Source of the DNA: Rosenbergiella gaditana
GTDB lineage: Bacteria > Pseudomonadota > Gammaproteobacteria > Enterobacterales > Enterobacteriaceae
Direction of reading: 5' to 3'
DNA: 64,000 nucleotides
NCBI RefSeq assembly: GCF_018494065.1
Contig: NZ_JABBFR010000017.1
Location: forward strand, 1-64,000
Of this stretch, positions 20,594 to 28,501 are shown piece after piece. Position 1 is the stretch's first letter. Every line of letters starts with the position of its first letter. Under the pieces are notes generated by a model. That model was not told the origin of the DNA. It did not search any database and worked only from the letters and a program-made list of their open reading frames with translations. The translations under genes were made by a program, and so were the position numbers.

Positions 20594-21508
20594 TTATTCG
20601 CTAGCTTCTTCAGGCCCTTTGTATTCAAGTAGACTACAGAGACCTTCAACGGCTTTAGTCATGATGAACAGATCGGCACTAGCGGCATTACGGTATGCAC
20701 CCGCTTTATCGTCTTCATCTCTTGGCGAGTATTCGCTACCGGTAGAAATTTGCTTGAAGTGAAATTTATCGGTTAGTAAGAAACTGGCCTCATTGAGACT
20801 CAACTGCATGCTCTCGACTATGAAGCCGGTATTAAGGCTGTCATTGACTTCTTCTGACACAGAATTAAGATCAGCAGAATAGGTGATCACTTCTTTGCCG
20901 TCGGCTAGGCGTGATAAGCGAATGTAGTTACCAATGGCGAATCCACTGAAAGCATCCTCGTCGCCGGATAAATGATTTTTTAAGCGGGTAGTAAGGCCAT
21001 TTTTGATATCGCTGATATGGATTGTTTCTGTCTTAATAGATCCCACGACTTTAACTAGCATCGAGCAGGTCAATGACGCTAATTTTTTACTGGTTGTATT
21101 AACGAATAGCAGCCTTGATTCTTCGTGGTAAAGCGCCAAGATTAGAGTGGATTTAACGAAAGCCTGACGGCGAAGATCCACAGTCACGTTGTCTTTAATT
21201 GACGCTTTCTCGTCTTTGGTAAGCTTAGCTTCTTGTCGCTCTTCAATTGCCGATATACGCTTGTTTACTTCTTCGTTAATCACGTCGGTGGGGATAATTT
21301 TTTGATCCACGCGCACTACAAACATGAAACCACCAGTGATCGGCGTTACTAGCTCACCGGTGACAGGATGTGGTACGAACGATGAGCGAGAGAACTCAGT
21401 TTCGCCAACTGGGGAGTAGGGCATTTCTTCTAGGTGCTTGGCCAAAGGTTCCTGGCTAGGAAGTGTGGCTTTGTAAACGATAGCGTTCTTAAAACTTGGT
21501 ATCTTCAC
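20594..21508 (-). CDS. Phage RdgC-family recombination protein
   Basis: A 304-residue protein with the size and layout of RdgC (FKNAIVYKATL start, FVPHPVTGELVTP, the KIIPTDVINEEVNKRI block, and a KLTKDEKASIKDNV lysine-rich segment). E. coli RdgC is a ring-forming double-strand DNA binder that limits RecA. Here the gene is first in the leftward early operon, where phages such as lambda put recombination genes. Its phage role, perhaps protecting DNA ends or modulating RecA, is inferred. Confidence 0.85.
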   Translation of the reverse strand: MKIPSFKNAIVYKATLPSQEPLAKHLEEMPYSPVGETEFSRSSFVPHPVTGELVTPITGGFMFVVRVDQKIIPTDVINEEVNKRISAIEERQEAKLTKDEKASIKDNVTVDLRRQAFVKSTLILALYHEESRLLFVNTTSKKLASLTCSMLVKVVGSIKTETIHISDIKNGLTTRLKNHLSGDEDAFSGFAIGNYIRLSRLADGKEVITYSADLNSVSEEVNDSLNTGFIVESMQLSLNEASFLLTDKFHFKQISTGSEYSPRDEDDKAGAYRNAASADLFIMTKAVEGLCSLLEYKGPEEASE

Positions 21509-22053
21509 GATTAACTCTCCAATTTCAGGCTACAGGAAGCCCTTGCCGTGATGGCAATAATTAAATTTGGATAAATTGGCTGGTGGACCTACTGCAAAAG
21601 CCCACAGCCTGCGGGTCTCCACACATGGAGGATGTTGTGATGGCTGGTGTCGAGAATACCAGCGTCTTTGGAGGTCATTTTGTTAGGCTGTCGGGATCGG
21701 CCGCAATACCTAACCATATTCCGTCAAATTTACTCGGCGACAATTTCCAAAGTATTGAACCGCTACCTTTAGCGCATCGACCTGCGCATTCACCACAACG
21801 AAGAGAGCTCTATCTCCGATTCATTCGCCAGCCTGCAAAGCAGAAATCCGTCCCCTAAGAACTCTCATCGTTGTGTTGCCAGTAACGCTGGCAAGTCGGT
21901 GACATCTCAGATAAACAACCTTGTGTGGAGTCGCCCAGCTCCGGAAAAAACATAAAACCGGTTAGGTCACACGTTCTGCTGTCACTGCCGGTGTTTCTCA
22001 CCACCGCCGGCTGGGTGCATGGATTAACTTGTTAAACACACTCTAATATTAAA
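21509..22053. other. Leftward early leader region, no protein gene supported
   Basis: This 545-base stretch between the left operators and rdgC holds the leftward early leader. It has several hairpins and short peptides on the minus strand (for example 32 codons from about 21950), but no recognised protein. No N-type antiterminator is evident. The most structured part is described separately as a C4-like RNA candidate. Confidence 0.5.
21583..21730. ncRNA. Candidate C4-type antisense RNA region
   Basis: Several stems lie close together: CCACAGCCTGCGG, GCTGGT/ACCAGC around nine bases, and GTTAGG/CCTAAC around a long loop. The sequence recalls the small structured RNA of enterobacterial prophages and P1/P4-like immunity regions (C4/IsrK class). 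The match is from memory and the strand is not settled, though the leftward operon direction favours minus. Confidence 0.35.
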
Positions 22054-22090
22054 TTGCATATAACGCAAACATAAATTGCACTACATGCAA
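22054..22090. promoter_or_regulatory. Left operators (two CI-type sites)
   Basis: Two 15-bp imperfect palindromes, TTGCATATAACGCAA (22054-22068) and TTGCACTACATGCAA (22076-22090), precede the leftward operon. They share half-sites TTGCRT/TTGCAT with the right operators. Confidence 0.75.
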
Positions 22091-22131
22091 GTAATGAGGT
22101 AAAAAAATACCGCACAAGGCGGTATTAATTT

Positions 22132-22833
22132 TTATCCATGTCTTTTGAATTCTTGCGACTGACTAATCATGACTTTACCAAAGATATGGAATCGGTGTTC
22201 GTTTTCAGAGGATATGCTCCAATCTCGATAATGTGGGTTGTCTGAAATAACGATTAGTTTATCTGGGACCATCTGTAGCCGTTTAACGTGTATTTTTTCA
22301 TCAAAGCCAAAAACGTATACTCCGTCACCGTCATAGTTAGTCACAGATATATCGACGAAAATTAGATCACCAGGCTCTATAGTACCAGACATACTATCAC
22401 CCTTGACGGTTATTACTTTCACCGCAGATTCTGGCTTGCTACCGAATACAGCTCGGGCATGTTCATTACTGTATTCAATAGATCTCACTATATCTACAAC
22501 TTCATTCTGGTTATAGGTACCGTTACCAGCACTTGCTGCTAAATCCATTATTGCTATGTGGTACACGTCGTTTACCTCGGCATCATCGCGAGTGGAGTTA
22601 CTGTTATTATATACAGTGGTTTCGCGAGAAGTCGAAGAAAATAATTCAGATACGCTTATATTTAAAGCAGTTGCAATATTTCCAAGTGATTGAGCAGTAA
22701 AAGATTTCTGTTTTCCTGTTTCCAGTCTAGATATGCTCGACGCATCAAGTCCTACCTTGTCGGCAAGATCTTCGATTTTCATATCTTTTTGAGTTCTTAT
22801 TTCACGAACTCTTTTCCCAATATCAACCGTCAC
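22132..22833 (-). CDS. CI-like phage repressor, LexA-type self-cleaving
   Basis: A 233-residue prophage repressor. The N-terminal XRE helix-turn-helix (residues 5-60, with LADKVGLDASSISRLETG) would bind the operators on both sides. The C-terminal S24 peptidase domain has the cleavage pair Ala102-Gly103, Ser147 in KGDSMSG and Lys184 in IHVKRL. RecA-triggered cleavage would link induction to the SOS response. It is transcribed leftward between the two operator clusters. Confidence 0.93.
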   Translation of the reverse strand: MTVDIGKRVREIRTQKDMKIEDLADKVGLDASSISRLETGKQKSFTAQSLGNIATALNISVSELFSSTSRETTVYNNSNSTRDDAEVNDVYHIAIMDLAASAGNGTYNQNEVVDIVRSIEYSNEHARAVFGSKPESAVKVITVKGDSMSGTIEPGDLIFVDISVTNYDGDGVYVFGFDEKIHVKRLQMVPDKLIVISDNPHYRDWSISSENEHRFHIFGKVMISQSQEFKRHG

Positions 22834-22890
22834 AGTTCAGTTCTCTCTGTATGCAGATTTTCAACGAATTACTCTAATTAAAAGTTTTTT

Positions 22891-22953
22891 TTGCAAGATA
22901 TGCAAAGTAACTTGCGCATTACGTAAGTCGCCAATAAAATGCATAAAACGCAA
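22891..22953. promoter_or_regulatory. Right operators (three CI/Cro-type sites)
   Basis: Three 15-bp palindrome-like sites lie between the divergent repressor and Cro-like genes: TTGCAAGATATGCAA (22891-22905), TTGCGCATTACGTAA (22912-22926) and ATGCATAAAACGCAA (22939-22953). The arrangement is like a lambda OR region. Confidence 0.8.
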
Positions 22954-22967
22954 AAATAAGGTGAAAT

Positions 22968-23192
22968 ATGCAAACCCCTTTAAGGAAATTGAGAAAAGCG
23001 CAAGGTAAGACGCTTTCTCAGGTAGCTGAAGCTCTTAACATCGATCCTGCAACACTTAGCCGGATAGAACGAAATGAGCATTCAGTATCTGCCGTTGTAG
23101 CCGAAAGAATCTGCCAATTGTTTGATGGCGAAATTACAGAATTAGAAGTTCTTTACCCAGAGAGATTCTCCGAAGCAATTCTAAAAGACTAA
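22968..23192 (+). CDS. Cro-like XRE-family regulator
   Basis: A 74-residue protein made almost wholly of an XRE helix-turn-helix (LRKAQGKTLSQVAEALNIDPATLSRIERNE). It is the first rightward gene, divergent from the repressor and just after the right operators, the position of Cro. It probably favours lytic development by repressing the CI gene. Confidence 0.85.
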   Translation: MQTPLRKLRKAQGKTLSQVAEALNIDPATLSRIERNEHSVSAVVAERICQLFDGEITELEVLYPERFSEAILKD

Positions 23193-23227
23193 AAATTGAA
23201 TATAACCACAGAAGAGAGGTAGTAACC

Positions 23228-23776
23228 GTGGATCAGAAACACTGGAAAGTAGAAAAACAAACAGAGGGCTACATCAAGGCAGTAAAAAAGACGATCACTG
23301 ACTTGCCTGGTGGTTATGCAGAAGCTGCTGAATGGCTTGGCGTTACAGAGAATGCATTATTCAACCGCCTGCGTGCTGATGGCGATCAGGTTTTTCCAGT
23401 TGGCTGGGCTAATGTTCTCCAAAATGCTGGTGGTACTCACTATGTATCGGACTACATGTCTAGGGCTGTTGGTTGCATTAACGTTCCTCTTCCTGAGCCG
23501 GACATGGTTGGAATTACTGATATCAACCAGAAACTCCTTGAGGTGTTCGAGGAAGTTAGTAGCTATTCACAGCAGGTAAGAGATGCGATTGAAGATGGTG
23601 AAGTTGATAGAGAGGAATTTGAAGCACTTAAAGCCAGCCTTGACCGTTCAACCGTAAAGATGCAGCAGCACCTGAATTTAGTAAGCAGAGATTTTTGTAA
23701 GCCAGAAAAGGTGAACGCCCCAAGTTGCAGCTCAGGGCGTTCGATTGCGACCAAATCAATTTGTGTGGAGAGTTAA
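23228..23776 (+). CDS. YmfL-family putative regulator
   Basis: A 182-residue protein closely following the YmfL pattern of E. coli prophage e14: KHWKVEKQTEGYI, then LPGGYAEAAEWLGVTENALFNRLR and FPVGWANVLQNAGGTHYV. The middle block looks like a helix-turn-helix. Its position after Cro suggests a CII-like regulatory role, which is inferred; the family has no proven function. Confidence 0.8.
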   Translation: MDQKHWKVEKQTEGYIKAVKKTITDLPGGYAEAAEWLGVTENALFNRLRADGDQVFPVGWANVLQNAGGTHYVSDYMSRAVGCINVPLPEPDMVGITDINQKLLEVFEEVSSYSQQVRDAIEDGEVDREEFEALKASLDRSTVKMQQHLNLVSRDFCKPEKVNAPSCSSGRSIATKSICVES

Positions 23777-23780
23777 TCGC

Positions 23781-23981
23781 ATGAGCATTGTAACAGCAGA
23801 AAGGAAATTACCGCAACTGCGGGCTTTGCCAGTCAATGGCGGTAAATCTCCGGGGCTCTGGTGCTATGTAGTAATGGTACACGGTGAATGGGTCCCAGTT
23901 AACCACAGCTTTGCTGAATGGCTTGTGGGTGATGTAGCACTGACTTCTAAGGAGGCTTCCCATGGAAGCAGAACACATTAA
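23781..23981 (+). CDS. Small phage protein, unknown
   Basis: A 66-residue protein starting MSIVTAERKLPQLRALPVNGG. The ATG at 23781 follows GGAGAG eight bases upstream; an in-frame TTG further upstream lies inside the preceding gene and is not preferred. The end overlaps the next gene by 20 bases. Confidence 0.6.
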   Translation: MSIVTAERKLPQLRALPVNGGKSPGLWCYVVMVHGEWVPVNHSFAEWLVGDVALTSKEASHGSRTH

Positions 23982-24144
23982 ACCTTGGGTCGCTCGCTAT
24001 AAAGACAGCAACGGTATTGAGGTAGAAACCGTTGGCGTCGATGTCGCTAACAACCGAGTTATTTACCGTCGACCAGGCTACGCAAATGAGTGTGTATGCC
24101 CGAGACGTGATTGGTCTAAGAAGTTCAGGAAGGTAGAGTCATGA
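23962..24144 (+). CDS. DUF4222 family protein
   Basis: A 60-residue protein with the DUF4222 pattern (WVARYKDSNGIEVETVGVD, then RVIYRRPGYANECVCPRRDWSKKF). These small proteins are frequent just before phage replication genes. A good AAGGAGG site precedes the ATG. It overlaps the initiator gene by four bases. Confidence 0.8.
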   Translation: MEAEHIKPWVARYKDSNGIEVETVGVDVANNRVIYRRPGYANECVCPRRDWSKKFRKVES

Positions 24145-25007
24145 GTGTCAAATTAAGTTCTTACGTTTGGGATGGTTGCGCCTCAGCAGGTATGAAGCTG
24201 ACGAGCGTTGCGATCATGGCTCGCCTTGCTGACTTCAGTAACGATGAAGGCGTCTGCTGGCCTAGCACTGAAACTATAGCTCGTCAGCTTGGTGCCGGTG
24301 AATCGACGATTCGTTCAGCTATTGGAAAGTTAGAGCAAGAGGGCTGGCTTACAAGACAACAGCGCCGTTCTGGTAATCGTAACGCATCAAATATCTACCG
24401 TCTAAATGTCGCGAAGCTGCGTAAAGCCGCTTTATCTCATGAGTCAGATTCTGACCCCTCAAAATCTGACGCCTCAAAATTCGACGGGTCAAAATCTGAC
24501 GCGTCGGAATCGAGCAAAAAACAGGAGTTTCACCCGCCAGAATCTGGGGGGGATCCGTCAGTAACTTCAAAACAAGAACCATCAGTAAAATCAAAACCCC
24601 TTTGTCAGGTTGCTGGGCAACCCGACCCCGAGGTGGTTCTTACCGAACAGGCTCGTGACGTGTTAACCCACCTGAACCAGACCACGGGATCACGTTTCAC
24701 GACGAATAAAACCTCACTGGAGCATATCCGCGCTCGGCTTCGTGAAGCCTTCACCGTTGCGGAATTAAAACTCGTTATCGACTACAAGACCGAGGAATGG
24801 CGGGGAACTGAGCAAGAGCAATACATCCGTCCCAAGACGCTTTTCATCCCAACAAACTTTGCAGGCTACCTGCAGAGAGCTGGCAATTGGGACAAAGCAG
24901 GCAGGCCACAACGTATCAACGGACGCTGGTCGAAACCGGGGGAGCGAGTTATCACCGAGATCGATACTCCAGACCAATCCACACCAGCTGGTTTCAGGGG
25001 GGCGTGA
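24141..25007 (+). CDS. Phage replication initiator (O-like)
   Basis: A 288-residue protein. Residues 15-90 form a helix-turn-helix domain (WPSTETIARQLGAGESTIRSAIGKLEQEGWL) typical of phage replication proteins. Residues 165-255 match the conserved phage C-terminal replication domain (VLTHLNQTTGSRFTT, then IRPKTLFIPTNFAGYLQRAG). The low-complexity linker between them is built of SDxSK repeats encoded by four 15-bp iterons, so the origin lies inside the gene as in lambda O. No DnaC- or DnaB-like loader gene follows. Confidence 0.88.
   Translation: MSVKLSSYVWDGCASAGMKLTSVAIMARLADFSNDEGVCWPSTETIARQLGAGESTIRSAIGKLEQEGWLTRQQRRSGNRNASNIYRLNVAKLRKAALSHESDSDPSKSDASKFDGSKSDASESSKKQEFHPPESGGDPSVTSKQEPSVKSKPLCQVAGQPDPEVVLTEQARDVLTHLNQTTGSRFTTNKTSLEHIRARLREAFTVAELKLVIDYKTEEWRGTEQEQYIRPKTLFIPTNFAGYLQRAGNWDKAGRPQRINGRWSKPGERVITEIDTPDQSTPAGFRGA
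24450..24509 (+). repeat. Four 15-bp iterons, probable replication origin
   Basis: Four tandem in-register units start at 24450, 24465, 24480 and 24495, with the best unit TCTGACGCCTCAAAA. A degenerate fifth may precede at 24435. They code for repeated SDxSK in the initiator linker. Tandem iterons in the middle of an O-like gene are the mark of a lambdoid origin. Confidence 0.8.
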
Positions 25008-25456
25008 TGGATAGAAAATCCGAGATACTGAAAGTTTTAAGCCCTGACCAGCCGCTAACTGCGATTGAAATTAGCGAAAAGACAGGGATCGGACGCAGAG
25101 AAGTTAGCAAGTTTATTAGTGATTTGGTCGAGAGTGGCGAAGCAAAAATTTACACCGGGCGCTGGGCGTTTTTACTTGGTGAAAATTTAGCACTGAGTAA
25201 CCCAGAGTTTTACAAACACGCTCAAGCTGCTGAGAAGTACGAAAGTTCTGGTCGGTACCGTACCGCACAAACAGCATGGCAAGCAGCGTTCGATAGCACC
25301 AGCGAGGTTCACCTTCGCACCAAAGCGGTTAAACACATTGAGAACTGCGAGAGCAAGGTAAAGCGGGTGTGTTACGAGAGCATGGGGGAGATGGCGGGGC
25401 GAATGGTGCTGAACGACATTTCGAGTTGCTTAGGTTCTAGACCAGGTCAATTTTAA
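25007..25456 (+). CDS. Winged-helix, PerC-like phage protein
   Basis: A 149-residue protein starting MDRKSEILKVL at an ATG that overlaps the initiator stop (TGATG). Residues 1-55 look like a winged helix (LTAIEISEKTGIGRREVSKFISDLVESGEA). Residues 70-120 (AAEKYESSGRYRTAQTAWQAAFD) resemble the PerC-like domain found in many prophage regulators. The target is unknown. Confidence 0.65.
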   Translation: MDRKSEILKVLSPDQPLTAIEISEKTGIGRREVSKFISDLVESGEAKIYTGRWAFLLGENLALSNPEFYKHAQAAEKYESSGRYRTAQTAWQAAFDSTSEVHLRTKAVKHIENCESKVKRVCYESMGEMAGRMVLNDISSCLGSRPGQF

Positions 25457-25466
25457 GGAATAAAAC

Positions 25467-26012
25467 GTGACACTTAAATCTACTACTGACGCTGACGATA
25501 AGGACTGCTGGCAAACCCCAGTGTGGTTATTCGACGCTTTAGATATTGAGTTTGGTTTCTGGTTGGACGTTGCAGCGAATAAGCATAACGCGCTGTGCAC
25601 GCAATTTTTTACTGAAGAAGCCAACGCACTGGAACGTGACTGGGAAAGCCATGGCGCGATCTGGTGTAACCCGCCGTATAGCAAAATCTTGCCATGGGTA
25701 GAGAAAGCCGCGGAGCAGTCACGCAAGCAACACAAAGCGGTAGTGCTTTTGGTACTGGAGGATATGTCGGTGGGCTGGTTCAGTAAGGCCCTCGATACGG
25801 TGGACGAGGTAAGGGTGATCACCGATGGTCGAGTCAATTTCGTTCACGCGGGCACCGGGAAAGAGAAGAAGGGCAACAGCAAGGGCTCAATGCTATTAAT
25901 CTGGCGGCCATTCACTAACCCACGACGACTGATCACCACTGTATCGAAACACACGCTCGAGCAAATAGGTAAAAAAGTGAGAACTGGTGAAATTCTTGAG
26001 GTTGTTCAATGA
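25467..26012 (+). CDS. Phage N6-adenine DNA methyltransferase (Dam-like)
   Basis: A 181-residue enzyme of the phage Dam family. Substrate/SAM segments are WQTPVWLFDALD at the start and LDVAANKHNALC; the catalytic motif is NPPYS at about residue 69. It would methylate adenine in phage DNA, protecting it or timing replication. It overlaps the cytosine methyltransferase gene by four bases. Confidence 0.88.
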   Translation: MTLKSTTDADDKDCWQTPVWLFDALDIEFGFWLDVAANKHNALCTQFFTEEANALERDWESHGAIWCNPPYSKILPWVEKAAEQSRKQHKAVVLLVLEDMSVGWFSKALDTVDEVRVITDGRVNFVHAGTGKEKKGNSKGSMLLIWRPFTNPRRLITTVSKHTLEQIGKKVRTGEILEVVQ

Positions 26013-27040
26013 CAGCTTACTACAACGAATTCGACCCTAAAGCAGCAGCCTGGCTAAGAGAGCTAATAAAACAAGGACACATCGCTGACGGTGTAGTCGA
26101 CGATAGGAGTATCACTGATGTTAAACCACAAGACCTCGCAGGATTTACCCAATGTCATTTCTTCGCTGGTATCGGCGGTTGGTCATACGCCTTGCGTCTT
26201 GCAGAAATCCCCGATGACTTTCCGTGCTGGACAGGAAGCCCACCATGTCAGCCATTCAGTGTCGCTGGTAAACAACTCGGACAGCTTGATGAGAGGCACC
26301 TCGCCCCAACCTTTATGCGCCTCGTTGACGAGTGCAGGCCTACAATCCTCTTTGGCGAGCAAGTTGCGGCAGCGATTGGAAAAAACTGGCTCGACGATTT
26401 ATTCATTGAGCTGGAAAAACAAGGTTACGCCTGCGGGGCGGCAGTATTGCCAGCGTGCAGCATCGGCGCCCCGCATAAAAGAGACAGATTATTCTTCGGG
26501 TCACAGTTGGTGGTACACGCCAACAACGAATACCAACATGCAGCCAGCCACGAAAAGGGGGTTACAGTCTTTAACAGGTCAGGCATGCCACCTAACATAT
26601 TGGCCCACACCGACCACAATAGACAATCGACAGGTTCGGGGGGAAGGGAAAGCGCAAGGAACGAAACGCGGAACGACACTGGGAGGGGCAGCAGTTCTAT
26701 GCTCATGGCCAACTCCAACTGCGACAGAGGTAAGGCAGGGTTATCAGAATCGTTCAAATGGGAAGAAAGGGAGTCAGGAGAGCATGACGACAGTTGTCAT
26801 AAATGCTATGGGGGAGAAGTCGCATCTACCCCCTCACTATCCAATCCGCATAACGGCTTCTGGTCAAATCCTGACTGGCTCGGATGCAGGGATGGAAAGT
26901 TCAGGCCAGTTGAATCCGGCACATTCCCGCTGGCTAATGGGATTTCCGCCAGAGTGGGACGATTGCGCGGTTACGGCAATGCCATAGTTCCACAGGTTGC
27001 CGCCGAGTTTATAGGTGCTTTCATGGAGTCTATCAAATGA
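26009..27040 (+). CDS. C5-cytosine DNA methyltransferase
   Basis: A 343-residue enzyme with motif [13 protein letters not shown] (about residue 48), motif IV with the catalytic cysteine GSPPCQPFS (about 77-85), PHKRDRLFF in motif VIII, and the final motifs [19 protein letters not shown]. Between about residues 170 and 270 the protein is atypical and low in familiar motifs. This is where a second reading frame (26118-26987) carries its own conserved-looking protein. It overlaps RusA by four bases. Confidence 0.9.
   Translation: MTAYYNEFDPKAAAWLRELIKQGHIADGVVDDRSITDVKPQDLAGFTQCHFFAGIGGWSYALRLAEIPDDFPCWTGSPPCQPFSVAGKQLGQLDERHLAPTFMRLVDECRPTILFGEQVAAAIGKNWLDDLFIELEKQGYACGAAVLPACSIGAPHKRDRLFFGSQLVVHANNEYQHAASHEKGVTVFNRSGMPPNILAHTDHNRQSTGSGGRESARNETRNDTGRGSSSMLMANSNCDRGKAGLSESFKWEERESGEHDDSCHKCYGGEVASTPSLSNPHNGFWSNPDWLGCRDGKFRPVESGTFPLANGISARVGRLRGYGNAIVPQVAAEFIGAFMESIK
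26118..26987 (+). CDS. Overlapping protein inside the cytosine methyltransferase gene
   Basis: A 289-residue frame lies wholly within 26009-27040 in another frame. It contains blocks I recognise from phage proteins linked to cytosine methylases: [37 protein letters not shown], paired WPTPT motifs, and [19 protein letters not shown] near the end. A chance shadow should not hold such segments. It has no strong ribosome-binding site I can see, so its start is uncertain. Function is unknown. Confidence 0.6.
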   Translation: MLNHKTSQDLPNVISSLVSAVGHTPCVLQKSPMTFRAGQEAHHVSHSVSLVNNSDSLMRGTSPQPLCASLTSAGLQSSLASKLRQRLEKTGSTIYSLSWKNKVTPAGRQYCQRAASAPRIKETDYSSGHSWWYTPTTNTNMQPATKRGLQSLTGQACHLTYWPTPTTIDNRQVRGEGKAQGTKRGTTLGGAAVLCSWPTPTATEVRQGYQNRSNGKKGSQESMTTVVINAMGEKSHLPPHYPIRITASGQILTGSDAGMESSGQLNPAHSRWLMGFPPEWDDCAVTAMP

Positions 27041-27402
27041 GATTGGTTTTACCATTCCCACCGACGATGAACACCTACTGGCGTTTTACTAAAACGAGAG
27101 TCTTAATCAGCGCCTCCGGGCGCATATTCCGAGCGAACGCTATTGCAGCTGTCGTTGAGCAGTTAAAGCAGATCCCTAAGCCTATGACAGGACCGGTTCA
27201 AATTACATTGAAGTTGAGCCCTCCGGACAAACGCCGCCGTGATTTGGATAACTACTTAAAAGCGATCTTCGACAGTCTGACTCACGCGGGGGTATGGGAG
27301 GACGACAGCCAAATTAAGCATATGGACATAGGTTGGTCCGATATCGTTAAAGGCGGAGCAGCGGAGATCTCAATTCAACCATTCATGGCTATTCATGAGT
27401 AG
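27037..27402 (+). CDS. rusA: RusA-family Holliday junction resolvase
   Basis: A 121-residue endonuclease that cuts four-way junctions in phage recombination and packaging. The signature starts LPFPPTMNTYWR, and the metal-binding block is RRRDLDNYLKAIFDSLTHAGVWEDDSQI, with several acidic residues as in RusA. It is coupled to the cytosine methyltransferase by a four-base overlap. Confidence 0.92.
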   Translation: MRLVLPFPPTMNTYWRFTKTRVLISASGRIFRANAIAAVVEQLKQIPKPMTGPVQITLKLSPPDKRRRDLDNYLKAIFDSLTHAGVWEDDSQIKHMDIGWSDIVKGGAAEISIQPFMAIHE

Positions 27403-27411
27403 GAGAGCGGA

Positions 27412-27579
27412 ATGCACATCAAAAAATGCACCTGTGGCGCTGATGCTTTTGTCTTCCGTGAGACACACGAAACAAGACTAAGGGGCAGATGGTATTACGT
27501 TGCTTGCTATGGGTGCTCAAAGAGAGGACACGCTATGGAGTCAGCTAATAGCGCAATAAATAATTGGAACGAAGCTTAG
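27412..27579 (+). CDS. Lar-like small zinc-ribbon protein
   Basis: A 55-residue protein with CTCG near the start and CYGCSKRGH in the middle, ending in an INNWNEA helix. This is the arrangement of Lar restriction-alleviation family zinc ribbons (CxC ... CxxC, then NxWN). Rac Lar counters type I restriction in E. coli, so an anti-restriction role is possible but inferred. An AGGAGAG site precedes the ATG. Confidence 0.65.
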   Translation: MHIKKCTCGADAFVFRETHETRLRGRWYYVACYGCSKRGHAMESANSAINNWNEA

Positions 27580-27595
27580 AGAAAGGTGATGAATA

Positions 27596-27928
27596 ATGGA
27601 ACGGTCTGAACTAGAAGATATAGCAAAGCGACAAGAAGAAAGGGTAAGAGTCGAAGCTGTAATTAAGAGAGCTAATGAATTTGCCAAAGTCTTTAAGGCA
27701 CTCAAGAAATCGATAGATTACGCCAGTAGGGAGTGGCTGTTTTCTGCAACTGAGTCCTACATAGAATTTGCTGTTCCATGTGATTTGCTTATTGATGTGG
27801 TGTGGTTGAGGGAATTTAATTTCAAGCGAGATGATGAAAATGTATTCCATTCAAGAGTAAATTTCTCCATACGAGGCCAGCGCGCAATGGCGCAAATTGG
27901 TTATGCAATGTTAAGAATAGGCAGGTAA
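27596..27928 (+). CDS. Phage protein, unknown
   Basis: A 110-residue protein with a charged helical N-terminus (ERSELEDIAKRQEERVRVEAV) and a more globular second half. No family recognised. It sits in the small-gene block between RusA and the phosphatase-like gene and is more AT-rich than the upstream genes. Confidence 0.5.
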   Translation: MERSELEDIAKRQEERVRVEAVIKRANEFAKVFKALKKSIDYASREWLFSATESYIEFAVPCDLLIDVVWLREFNFKRDDENVFHSRVNFSIRGQRAMAQIGYAMLRIGR

Positions 27929-27931
27929 ACA

Positions 27932-28405
27932 ATGGATGTAATTATTTTCGATCTTGATGGTGTTATCTGTGATAACTCACATCGAGCTCACTTGGTACCG
28001 CCCCGCGAAGTTCAGCATATTAACGAGTATTGGCATGAATTTTTTGCTGAATGCGTTAACGATAAAGCTATTGCTGCGGGTGTCGAATTTTATAAAGCGA
28101 TGAACAAGGCGCACTACACAGTGATCCTAACGAGTCGTCAGGAAAATTTTAGGGAAAGCACGGTAAACTGGTTGTCAGATAATGTTGGCCGTGAAGTTCC
28201 TTCCACCGAGCTATTCATGCGTCCCCATGACGTTTCCTGCCCGCCATCACAGTACAAAGCTGATGTGGTCAAAAAGATACTTGCTGGTGGCCATAATATT
28301 ATATTTGCTGTTGATGATGATCCCTCTGTTTGCGCTGCATTAAACGCGTTAGGGGTTCATACCTTCACGCCATCTACAATATGCTCCAGCCTTTCAAGGT
28401 ATTAA
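27932..28405 (+). CDS. HAD-superfamily phosphatase, PNKP-like
   Basis: A 157-residue HAD-fold protein. Motif I is FDLDGV (Asp7 and Asp9), motif II is VILTSR, and the last acidic motif is VDDDPSV. Phage proteins of this shape resemble the phosphatase half of polynucleotide kinase, so it may remove 3' phosphates from nucleic acid; the substrate is inferred. Confidence 0.75.
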   Translation: MDVIIFDLDGVICDNSHRAHLVPPREVQHINEYWHEFFAECVNDKAIAAGVEFYKAMNKAHYTVILTSRQENFRESTVNWLSDNVGREVPSTELFMRPHDVSCPPSQYKADVVKKILAGGHNIIFAVDDDPSVCAALNALGVHTFTPSTICSSLSRY

Positions 28406-28437
28406 TTTAATGCTGGTTACTATTTACAATTGGTTTA

Positions 28438-28466
28438 TTGCGTTCAAAACGAAAAAAAACTATGAT
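28438..28466 (+). promoter_or_regulatory. Candidate sigma70 promoter of the cargo module
   Basis: TTGCGT at 28438-28443 and TATGAT at 28461-28466 are separated by 17 bp, ahead of the gene at 28502. A promoter here would let the next two genes be expressed in the lysogen, independent of the early operon. Confidence 0.6.
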
Positions 28467-28501
28467 AAAATCCGCTTAGCGCAAAAGGGTATCTAATTGT
28501 A

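Noticed and set aside
21583-21858. A 91-codon plus-strand frame in the leftward leader
   Set aside because: No ribosome-binding site, no familiar domain, and it runs through strong hairpins; the region looks like leader RNA, not protein.
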